A stretch of DNA of 64,000 nt from a virus, in IMG/VR virus record IMGVR_UViG_3300045120_000498, positions 1 through 64,000 of that record; one strand, given 5' to 3'. The translations under genes and the position numbers were made by a program. Below the pieces are notes generated by a model that saw nothing but the letters and a program-made list of their open reading frames with translations, was not told where the DNA came from and did not search any database. Positions 6,646-18,600 of this stretch are shown in pieces (positions within the stretch are counted from its first letter, which is position 1; every line of letters starts with the position of its first letter).

Positions 6646-9600
6646 TCACTCGTTCTGCGACGCCAGGGCCGAGCCGTTGTACCGCCACACGTCCGCGCCC
6701 CAGCCGGTCGGCGTCAGCACCCGCTCCTCGCCGATGCCCCAGGTCGCCGGAACATCCGTCGCGACCACCTCGCCGACGACAGCACTGCCCCGGTTCTCCA
6801 CGATCCGCACGAAGTAGTTCGTCGCCGTGCTCGGGTCGCGACGACTGATCACGTCACCCGGCTGCAAGTCCCGGAACGCAGGCTTCTCCTGCTCCGGCCA
6901 GTCCGGAATCACGCCGACCCGCTGCACCGCACCCACGCCAGCAGGCGCCTCGGGCGCGGACGGCACGAGCGGCGCCGACGGCGGCTCGTCCGACTCGGCG
7001 TTCCCGTGGTACGTCCACCAGTCCAGGCCCCAAATGCCCGAGTTGATCGAGCGTACGTCGCCAATCTGCCGGTGATCCACGTTCGACGCGATCACCTCCG
7101 TCCGCGTGCGACCCGTCGCGTTGGCTTCCGTCACCCGCATCCAGTACGTCTCGCCGTCCTCCGACCGGCGGATCACGTCACCGACCCGCAACGCCGAGTA
7201 CGCAGGCTTCTCCCGCACCGGCCAGGACGGAAGCACACCGAACGCCTGAGGCGTCCCGAGCGGCCCCGATGCCTCGACCGTCGGCGCCTCGGCCGACCCG
7301 GCCGGTGCGTCCGCCGCGTGCAGTTGTCCGATCTGCGCCGCGCGGTCCCACTCGTCGTAGCTCCACGGCTCGTCGCCGCCCCACTGGCGCGTCTCGGCGT
7401 TCCACCGCTTCAGGTGCAGCATCCGTTCCCCGAACCGGCCCGCCACCTGGAACGTCCGATCCGGATGGCCGTACGGGTCCTCCATCCGCACCATGAACCC
7501 CGTCGTCACGTTCGCGGCCGACGGCACCCAGCCCGGCGCCGTCCCGGGAGCGGCTGGCGCGTCGGGCGCGACGTGCCCGTAGAACTGCCACGCATCGCCG
7601 AAGCCCCCCCAGCCGAGCGGACCGACCGTCCGCTGCTCGCCCACCGGGAACGTGTTGACCACGTTCGACGCGACGATGGTGCCGCGCACCTGCCCGCGCC
7701 CGTCGATGTCCGTGATCTTCACGAAGTGCTTCTCCTGACCGTCCGTACGGCCGATCACGTCGCCCACCTGTAGATCGTCGAAGGCGGGCTTTGGCAGCAC
7801 CGGCCACTCCGGGATCACGCCCTGCGGCTGCATCGCGCCCAGCGTCGGGTCGGCCTCCGGCGGCCGCGCGCGAATCCGGCGCTGGCCGACCAACTGCTGC
7901 CACTCGTCTTCGTACATCAGGAACCCCGACCCCCACCGCATGTTGTCGCCCGGAGCGTTCGCGTCGAATTGCTTCTGCTCGACCGTGATCGACCGGCCCG
8001 ACGACGGCCCAGCCGGATGCGTGTCCGTCACCCGGCCCGTCCACGCCACGTCGCCGTCCGGCGTCGTCATCGTGAACTGGAACCCCGGCGTGATGTTCTC
8101 CATCGACAGCGGCCCCGACGGTGGCGGCTCAGGCGCAGGCGGCGGCTCGGGCGGCGTCGCGGGGCCGTGGTACGTCCACTGGTCAAAGGCGTAGTGGGTC
8201 GCCAGCAACTCGCGCGACTGGCCGACCGGCCGTCCCCGCATATTCGACGCGACCACCGTCCCGTGCACGACCCCGCTCTCCGTCCGGTCGATCTTCAGGT
8301 AGTAGCCGTTGGTTTCGCCGAACCGGAGCACGTCGCCCGGCTGGATGTCCGTGAAGGCGGCCTTCGGCAGCACCGGCCACTCCGGCATCACGCCATCCGG
8401 CTGCACGGCGCCCACCCCGCCCACCGGCACCGGCGCAGGCGGCGGCTCCGGCGGCTCGGGCGGCGGCGGCGGCTCCGCTCGCGGCGGCCGCGGCGGACGA
8501 TCCGGCCGCGGCACGTAGCTCGCATGACCCGGCAGGTACTTCACACCCGACCACGACTGGCCCACCAGCACCTTCTGGCCCAGGTTGAAGTTCGGCCGCT
8601 CCGTCCCCGCCGGACGCCCGTCCGCGTGCGCCAACTGCTCGATCACCGCGATGTCGCCCGAGTCGATCCGCTCACGCAAGTGCGTCGCCTCGTCCGCCGT
8701 GATCCTGCTACTGCGCGCCGCCGAGTCAACGAGTCCCCGCATCGTGGCCTTCTGATTGCTCTGCACCTGGAAGCCCATCGTCGCCCACGTGTACGCGCCG
8801 TTCTTCAACGTCGCGCTGACCGTGATCGCGGTGATCCCGGCGTCCACGTACGCCTTCTCCGTCTTCCGGATGAACCCACCAGCGAAGCCCGTCCCCTGGT
8901 GCGAATCCTGAATCTGGAGGTAGGAGTGATGCACCTTCTGCGCGTCCGGGTAGATCGCCCGCTTGAACTCGCCCACCCGGCTGCCACCCGCGTCGATCAC
9001 CGACCCGCCGACCGCCATGTGATCGCCCCGCACCGTCGTGCTCGTCACCATCGCCCGCAGGTCCGAGCGGCCGAACACGCCCGAGAACGACGACCGTAGC
9101 CACGCCTCCGACTTCAGGTCGTACGTTGGCGCCTCGACCCACGGCGGCAGCACCACGCCGTTCTGCGCGAGCGAGTCAACCGCCCATTCGTACAGCATCG
9201 GATGATCGGTCTGAAGCGTCCGCGCGGCCGCCTCGTTCGTGTAGACCGCCTCGATGGACGCCGCCAGGAACGCCCGCGGCTTCTCGCCCGTCAGGATGCC
9301 CCGCTCGTCGTCCGCCTGCCGCACCAGCGCCGCGGCCGCGCCCTCCGCCATCTGTGTTGCGAAGGACGTGCCGATCTTCTCGCCGAGACGGCGCGTCTCC
9401 GCGGTGTCGGCCCAGTCCACCCGGCCCAACTCGCCCATCGCCTTCGACAGGCCAACCACCGGCTCGACCCGCGTCAGCGGCTCCGGCTTCCACCGCGTCA
9501 CCGCCGACGGCTCGACAAGCACCTCGGCGTTCGATGCCATGTCGCGCACCAGCACCGTCGGCTGCGGAGCGTTCTCGGCCATGCCGATGATCCACCCCTC

Positions 9601-12600
9601 GCCCGATGTCGTGGTGCGCAGGCCCGCGACGGTGCCGCGCTCGTAGCGCACCGGGTCGCCCGCCTTCAGCCCGTTCGGCAGCGTCGTCACGCGCAGGTGC
9701 CGCGGGTCATACGCGGTGTCGTCGCCGACCAGCTTGATCACCGGGAACGCGCCGCGCCAGTCCACCGACTCGACGATCCCGTCGTGCGAGTCCTCGCCAC
9801 TCGTCGTCACCAGGTCGCCCTGCGTGACGATGTGCCCCGACGCGATCCGGCTCGCAACACGCAGCGTGGCCGGATCGAGCATGTGGTGCTCCGCGCCCTG
9901 CCGCAGCTTCACCAGCCCGCCGTCCGGCTCCTCGGCGACCTCCATGAGCGCCTGCGTGCGCAGGTCATCGCGCGACAGCCTCGGGTTCCGCTCGTCGCCG
10001 TACGCCAGCACCATCCCGCCGCCGCCCGGCCGAATCCAGCCACCCGGAATCTCGTTCGGGTCAAGCGGCGGCTGCGGCTCCGGCCGATCCGGCTGTGCGT
10101 GCCCGGGCGCCAGCATCAGGAACTCCGGCCACCGCACAACCTCCGTGCCCGACGGCGACCCGTCCGCGCCCAGGATCACCGCTCGAATCCGCCCGTCCGG
10201 CCGAATGCCGAGCACCTTCATCGGCGACCGCGTGCCCGGCGCCTCGCCCGGCTGCGGACGGGCGCCGATGGCCCTCGTGCTGCGCACGATGCTGCCGACG
10301 TACGCCTCCTCGCCATCCGACAGCGTGGCGATGTTGCCGACCGTCGGCACCCACTCGGACAGGTCGCTCGGCCGCCACGGATGCCCCGTGTGGTCGATCA
10401 CCGCCCACTCGCCCGCCGTCGCCGTCGGCGCGAACCCCGCCACCACGACCGGCGCCCCCGAAGGCGTCACGTACCGGCGGCCCGCCATCACCTCGACATC
10501 GCCCGCGCCGCTCAGGCTCCGCGGCCGGAACGCCAGCGACTCCGCCGCCACCAGCCGCGATGTCGGCGCGACCGGCACCCCCGCGTCGCCCGCGCCCACC
10601 CGAAGCTCGCGATGCGTCGGCTCGCCGCGCGTCCCCTCGCCGGTCTGCGTCAGGATCGTGATGCCATCGCCCGCCGCGGTGTCCCAGACGATCCCCTCCA
10701 CGTCTCCCACCCGGACGCGCTCGCCCGCCTTCCACTCGCGGCCGCGCCACAACACCGACCCGCCCTTCGCGGTCAGCGGCGGCAGCGCCCGCTCCGGCGT
10801 CACGCCGCGCACGTACTCGCCCGGGATCGCGATGCCCAGCGTGCCGTACGTGTCGCGCTCGACCGTGCCCAGCTTCACCTCGCCGTTGTGGAGCACCGCC
10901 ACCTGCGTGCCCTCCACCGGCCGGATCGCCTCGTGCTGCACGATCCCGAACTCGGAGTCTGGCGCCAGCCCATCGAACGACCCGTCGTCCAGCCATTGGA
11001 TCGTGTAGCCCGCCCGGTTGCGGCCCGCCGAGTCCTGCCGGTACGTCGCCGTGATCCGGCCCAGCCGGTCGCCCACCGTGACCACCGAACCGATCCGCAA
11101 CTGATCGCGGCTGCGGTACGGATCGGCGCCCTCCGGGAACCGCTCCGGCGCCAGCCCAGCACCGATGGGCACCAGTTCCGTCGCCTTGTAGAGCCGCTGC
11201 GTGCCGTCCGGCGACTCGCCGTACCACTCCACCGACTGACCGACCCCGGACGTGCCGATCAGCCGCACCACGTTGCCCGCCCGGTCGGTCACGACCTGAC
11301 CCTGCTCCAGCGGCGTCGGGTGCGGATCGAGCTTCAGCACCGCCTGGAAGTTCGGCGGCGTCCGGTTCCCGTCGCTCGCGGAGCCGTACAGCCGCGTCGA
11401 GGACTCGCGGCCGCTCGGGATCGTCCCGCCGTTGGCGTCCCGCATCAGTTGGTTCAGCCGCTCCAGCCGCGACTCGCCCGGGTAGCCGTAGCGGAGCCGC
11501 ATCAGCAACGCCTGCCGCTCGCCCTGCGGCACCTTCGCGTCGTCCATGATCGTCCGCATCCCCTGCCGGAACCCGCGGTACGACCCCAGCACGCGCTCGT
11601 TCGACGGGTTCTCCTGCGCCCACTCCAGCACATCGTGGTAGCCGTGCTCGCCGAGCCAGTCGCGCGCCGTGACGTGCGCCAGTTCCTCGACGACGGCTTC
11701 CTCCAGGCCGACCCCGCCGTACGTGTTGATCGGGTCGCGATCCTGGTTCACCGAGTGCAGCAACTCGTGCGCCATCACCTTGTAGGAGGCGTACAGGTCG
11801 GCCTTCTCTTGGTTCGTCAGGTGCTCGTTGTTGTTGCGACGCTCGATGCCGCGCTGAAGCGCCGGAAGCACCGCCGAGCCGAGCCGGATGTAGCCCCGCA
11901 ACTGGTGCAGGCCCGAGAACCCCTCATACCCGGTGCCGCGCCGGGTGCCGGTCGAGAAGATCACCTCGCTGATTTCCGACTGCTTGCCCTCCGGCACACC
12001 GTTCGCGCGCGACAACTCCAGCGCCAGCGCCGTCAGGTCACCCGCGTACTCCGCCTGATTCTGCGGCACCCGCCCACGCACCCGCTCGCGCCGCAACGCC
12101 ACCGACCCGCCCGGCAGCTTGAACGCGCGCGAGTCGGTCAGCATGTACCGCGGCCCGAGCGGCGTCGGCCGCTTCGCGAAGTCCACGATGATCGACGCGC
12201 CCGTCTCCGCCGACTTGTAGCTACGCGACAGCACTTCCTCGCCGTCCGGCGTCGTGCGACGCCGCGCGTTCCGGGTCGTCGGCTTCATCCGCAGACCCTT
12301 CAGCACCGCCTCGACCTCAGTGCTCGTGGCCTCCATCATCGTCGCCGTCCGGCCCCGGCCGATCTTCAGCGGGTTGCGCTTCGCGTCCGTCGCCGCCGTC
12401 AGCGCCTCGCGGATCGCCTCCGTCCGCTGATCGGTCGCGTTGTTCCACGCCTCCGCCTCCGCGATCCGCACCCGCTCCTGCGCGTCGGCGGCCTCAGCGT
12501 CGGTCAGGATGTCGTGCGGCCCGGCGCCCGGGATGCCGACCTCGACCACCTTGTCGTTCATCGGCCCGTCGCGACCGACCCGGAACCGCATCGGCGTGCC

Positions 12601-15600
12601 CAGCCCCGACTTCGGCCACACCGTGAAGATCGGCGCGTCCTTCGCGTGCTCGACCTCGCCCACGATGTCCGCCGCCTGCCGCGCCGTGTCGAACGGCGTG
12701 CCGACCGGGATCGCGTCACGCCACCGGCCCGCGCTCGCGAGCGCGCGGATCGCCTCGACCCGGCGCGTGTTCGTCATCACTTCCAACAACTGCCACTTGT
12801 GGGACCGCTGCACGTGATCGACGCCCGCGTACACCAGCGAGTAGCGGCCGTCCGGCGAGAAGTACGGCGCGTAGCCGTAGCTGCCCGGCTTCACCCACCC
12901 GCGCGCGGTCAAGTAGTTCTTCGCCGCCTGCGCATCGAAGACGCTCAGGTCGGCCTGCAACCGCTGAAGCGTCCGCGGCCCCGCCGTCGCGTCCGCCGCC
13001 GGGATGAACGACGTGCGGACGTTGACCACGCCCCAGTCCTGCCTCTGCCCTTCGTACGGCGGCGTCTCGCCCGGCAGCAGGTCGCGGTAGCGGCGGTCGA
13101 ACGTCACCTGCATCCGGCCCTCCGGCCGGGTCAGAATCCAGCCCTCGCGAGAGCTTTCCTCCGCGAACCCGTTCTCCCGCAGCAGCGCCGTCAGCGGCCG
13201 CAGCAGCCCGCCATCGTGCTCGCGAAGCTGCGTGAACAGCGCCTCCGGCGCGAGCTTCTGATCCGGCGGCGGAATCCGGTTGTCGTTCCCGTCCTCGGCG
13301 TCCATCCACGTCTCGAACTCGGGCGGCAACGGCAACTCCAGCCGCCGCGCGATGTCGCCCACCGTCCGCGACCAGTGCGGCGACCGCTGCACCGCCGAGT
13401 TCCAGTCGCCCATGATCGCCGCGTAGCCCTCGGCAATCGCCTGCTGCGGAACGCCGTGGCTGTGATCGCCGTACCGGAAGGCGTCCGACGCCAGCACCCG
13501 GAACTCCGGATCAAGCGGCCCCGTCGTGCGGCTCAACCGGTTCGCCATCGCGATGTTCGCCAGTTCGGCCAGCGAGTTCTCGCGGCCAGGCCGCCAGCCC
13601 GACCAGTCCGGCACCGTGATGCTCGAATCGCCACGCGCGATCCGCTCGAACGACTCATACGACGTGGCGTAGATCGACACCGCATCCCACGCCTTCGGCT
13701 GCCACGGATCGACCATCGCGATCTGCGACACCGCCACCGTCCGCCAGCCCGAGTGCTCCGGCAGCGTGTGGTCGTTCTCGGCCACGAACACCCGCACCAT
13801 CCCGTCCCGCGGAACCTCGCTCACCTGCGCACCGTGAAGCTGGCCGTTCGCCTCGCGCACGACCACCGACTGTCCCGGCCGGATGTCCAGCACGGGAGCG
13901 TCCGTCACCGGCGGCGGAGTCAGAGTCGGCCGCGGAGTCGGCCCAGCCCGAGGCGACGCGGGTGGCGGAGTCGTGCGCGTGCTCGCGCGCCGCTGCCGCA
14001 GGTCCGGGTGCGTACGCCGCCACCGCGGCGCCGACGCCACCTGCGCTTCGCCCCACGTTCCGTCCGGCTGGCGCTCCGCTCGCAACACGCGCGTCGTCCC
14101 GGCCGGACTCGTGAACAGAACCAGCCCATCCTCCGACTCGCGCGAGAAGTCCTCGTCCAGCGGAATGAAGTTGCGACGGCCCTGGATGAACACCGACCGG
14201 CCCAACCGGCCACGGAACATCTGCGCGAACTCGCGCTCCTGGTCGTACGTCAGGTTCGGCGGCGCGTCCCGGTAGTCGAACTCGATCCGCTCCACCGGCC
14301 GTGCGCTGTCCGGCGACATCGACACGGCCTCGTCGCCGCCGTTCACGATCACGCCGTCGTAGCCGTCGGCCAGCAGCCGATCCGCGATCATCGCGTCCCG
14401 CTCGGGACTGATCGGCGACACGCCCCGCGTGCGCAGGTCGGCGACCACCGGCTCCACGTACCGCTCCCGGAAGTGATCGTCGTCGCGGCCGGTCACGTGC
14501 AGGGGCTTCTCGATCCGCAGCGCCACCGGCACCGCATCGCCGAACTCCGGATTCGAGTGCGTCGCCGCCCACACCCCGCGGCCCCACGGCGACCGGCCAG
14601 CCATCACGTCGATCCCGTGCGACTCGATGGCGGCCCGCTCGTCCTGCCGCACGCTCAGGTGCATCACACCCCGCACCGCCGACGAACCGAGCCAGTCCGG
14701 CACCTCGCTCTGCGGCAGCAGTTGCGAATCGCCGGTCGTCGCCAGCGGGTTCGGCACCGCCGGGTACTGCACCGCGCCCAGGCCCGCCCCGCGCAGGTCG
14801 GCCGCCTCGTAGCCGACCGCCTGCATATACGCCGTCACCGGGTCAGGCGTGTTCGCCGCATACACCGCCGCCTGGTACTTGTGCTCGTCGTCGCGGCCGG
14901 ACGCCGGATCAGGCAGGTCCGCCGCCACGTCCCGCAGCGTCACGAGCCGCCCTTCCAGGTCGATCACCGAGTTCTGCCCGGCCGTCGCCGACGCCAGCGC
15001 GTTGAACGCGCCCAGCACCCGCGGCGCGTCCAGCGGGTCCGGCGTATATACGCTCGTCATCCGGCGCAGGTCATCGTCGTTCAGCTTCCGGCCGGTGCCG
15101 ACCTGCGTGAACGCCACCGGCGCGCCGACGCCGACGCCCGGCGTCATCCCCTTGTTCGCGACCGACATCCGGCCAATCTCGCGCCGCAGGCCGGGACTCA
15201 TCGGCACGCCGCCCTTCGCCGACCACAGCGCCATGTCCAGCGCCCGCTCCGGGTCGTCCTCGACCGCGCCCTCCCACTGATCGCCCAGCATCCGCGTCAG
15301 GAACGGCTCCACCGCACCGATGGCGTCCGCCCGCTCCGACGGCGTGAGCAGGTCGGCGCGGTACGTCGCCGCGTCCACCTCCAGCGCGTTCGGCAGGTCC
15401 TCGTCGTGGACGATGCTGACCTCGCCGAACGGCTTCCGCGTCTCGTCGAGCAGCGTCCGGTACGGCATCTGCGACCCGTCCGGCAGCGTCGCCATCTCGT
15501 CCTTGCCGACGTACAGCCGGTTGAACTCGCTCGTGCTGATCTTCAGGAACCCGTCCCGCGCCCGCTGCACCGCCGCGATCCGCGCCCGCAGCGTCTCCGA

Positions 15601-18600
15601 GGCGTTCGCACGGGCCTCCAGCAGCGCGTTGAGCCGCACTTCCTCGGATTCAAGCTCGCCCCTGTCCAAGTCCTGCCGTGCGCCCGTGCCGCGCCGCAGC
15701 AGCGCCCGGAGGTGCGCCAGCCGCTTGCCCGCATCCTCCGCCGACAGCCGCGCCATCTGGGGTGAGAGCATCAGCAGCAGCGCCTCGCGGCCAGCTTCCG
15801 CCTGTGACGCGAAGCCCGCGTCCTGCCACGTGCCCAGGTCGCCGGGCACCGGCGTCGGCAGGAACAGGTCAGGCCCGAGGCTGTGCGGCGTCACCTTGAT
15901 CTGCCCGGCCCCCGGCTCGGCGCCCTTCGGGTCGCCCGCGCGCGTCGCGCCCGCCAGCCGCGCCTCGGTCATCCACACCGACCCGTAGTCGCCGCCGACC
16001 CGCACCGCCCGCACCGTGCCGTCCGCGTTCTCGTCGATGTCCTCGACGACGCCCTTCGTGCCCTCCCCGAAGTCCACCTCGTCGCCCACACCCAGCGTCT
16101 CGAACCCGCCCGTGCCCAACCACTGGAACGGCACCCGATGCACCGGCCCGCCCGGCTCGGCCGGGATCACCCGCTGCAAGTCCGACTCCGTGACGATCTG
16201 CCCCGTCTCCAGCACCCCGAACGGCACACCGCTGCGCTCGCCCGCATCGACCATCGGCACCGGCGTCCCGTCTCGCAACACGGCGATGGCGCCCAGCCCG
16301 GCCCGCTCGCCCTTCATCGTCCACGTCGCCGGACGAATCGGAGAATCCGGCGCCGCGCCGATCATCGGCACGTAGTCGGGCGTCACCTGCGTCGTGAAGA
16401 ACGACGCCAACTCCACCGGCTCGCGCCCCGTCCGCTCGGACAGGAAGGCCGACCGCTCATCCGGCGACATCTGCGTCTTCATGTGCCACAGCAGCGCCGG
16501 ACGATCCGCCACCGGGATGCCCGCCTCGTTCAGCAGTTCGTCGAGCGCCGCCCGGTAGTGCTCGTAGTAGCCGACCGAAGCGTCGTGCCGCGGGTTGTTC
16601 GCCATCCACTGCGCCACGTCCGTCAGCCCGTGATCGTCCAGCAGTTGGTTCACGACCGAACCGGTCACCTCGTCCGTCAGCGCCTCCTCCAGCGCCGCGC
16701 CCGGCTTCCTGGTGTCCACGTAGTCGCGCCAGTTCGTCGGGTTCACGCCGTGCAGAAGCTCGTGCACGACCGTCCTGTAGGCCCGCGCGGTCGTCGCCGG
16801 GAACGGGTCAGCCTCGCCCTTGTCCGCGCGCGCCAGCGCCGCCTCGATGTCCGCCTGCACCCGCGGCGCCACCAGCACGTTGCCGTCCCACAGGTGCACG
16901 CCCGTGTGATCGTGGAGCGACTGATCGAAGCCCATCGTCCCGTACGCCCAGCGCGCGTCCGTGCGCGCGGCGATGCCACCCACCACTGCCACCGCATCCT
17001 GAAGGAACTCGCCCCACGTCTTCGGCGCGTGCTCGACCCGGTGGAAGTCCTCCTCCTTCGGCACGAACGACCGCTCCACGAGCGCGTCCGTGACCAGGCC
17101 GTCCTTCGTCTCGACCGTCACCGTCGAGCCGTCCGTGTGCCGGTACGACGCCCACCCCTCGCCCGAGTCCGCGTGCACGAAGCCCGCGTCGCGCGCCACC
17201 GCATCGAGCACGTCCGCTGGCGTGCCCTTCAGCACCGCCTGCGGCGACCGGCCCGCGAGCACGTCGTGCACCATCTGCGCGTCAGCGGAGAACTTCGGTG
17301 GCGTGCCGACCGTCAGCCGCCCCGTCTTCCGCCAGTCGAGCACGTCCGGATGCGCCTCCGGTGCGTCCGGCGTCGAGATGAGCTTCCCGTCCCGGTACAC
17401 GTTCGTGCTGTCCGGCGGACTCGTGAACGTGTGCCCGTCGATCACCCGCTGGAAGTTCCGGTGCTCCGGGACCGACACCCGGCGGCCACGCAGCCGCACC
17501 GTCCGATGACGGGGGGCACCGCGATCCTCTGGAACCAGGTCCCGTAGCACGCTCCCCGCTGCCCCCAAGCGACGTACTACGGCCCGGGTCGAAGGGATCG
17601 CGGCGCCACGGCGCGGACGGAACTGGCCGCCCTTCACCGTCCCCTTCGCGTAGCGTAGATCGTACGGGTGCGTGCGCGAGCGCGCCTCGACCAGCGCCAG
17701 GTACTCGTCCACCAGCGCCGGATCGACTTCCTCCAGTTGCCGCGCCTTCCGCGCAATCGCGTCCGCGCGTCGCATCGCGTCGGCCGGATCGGGCAGCGCA
17801 CCACGCCGCAGCAGCCCTCGCGCCTGCGCCTCCGCGATCCCCAGCAGCCGACACGGACACCCGGCGTGCAGCGGCGGATGGTACTTCCGCAGCACCGCCC
17901 ACGGCCACGCCTTCCCGCTCATCGCGATGCAGTCCGGCGTGTGCTGCCGCACAGTGTTCGACAACTGCCAGTAGGCGCCCTGCGGCGAGGATTCCTGGAG
18001 CCGCTTCATGTCTGCGAACCCCGCCAGCCGACCGGACAACGCCTGCCGTCGCTGCTCGATGTAGCGCCGCTCGCGATCCACGATCTTCTGGATCGCCTGC
18101 CGCCGGTCGCCCGCTTCCTCGATCCGCAGCGCCTTCGGCAGGTCGCGCTTCACCCGGCGGCTCATCTTCCGCATGAACTCCGCCTGGTAGCCACGCTCGC
18201 GGTCCAGCACCTCGTCCACGTCGGTCGGCTCCAACTCGGGATGCTGGCCCATCGCCGCGGCCACGGCCTCGGCGTCTGTCGTCTTCACCGCCGACACCGC
18301 GAGTGACTGGAGCACCATCGAAGTCGCCGCCGCCACCGTGTCCGCGCCGCCCGCAGCCGCCTTCGCGCCGACCATCAGCGGCATCGCCGCGACACCCGAC
18401 ACGCCCAGCGCCCCGAGCAGCCCCGACGCGGCCTGACCCGCGCTCGCGCTCGGCGGAGTCGGCTCCGTCGGCGGCGGATCGGCGTGCGTCTGCGGCTCCG
18501 TCGCCGTCGCCTCGGCAATCGTCCACGCCACGCCGCGCCGCGTCAGAGCGTCCAGCAACTCGTCGCCCGGGTCAGTCGGGAAGTCCACCCCGGACACGTC

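Noticed and set aside
9202-15765. A 2187-codon open frame on the plus strand
   Set aside because: It is the antisense shadow of the giant gene: extremely Arg/Pro/His-rich composition, no RBS, no recognisable domain, and the minus strand carries clear domains throughout.
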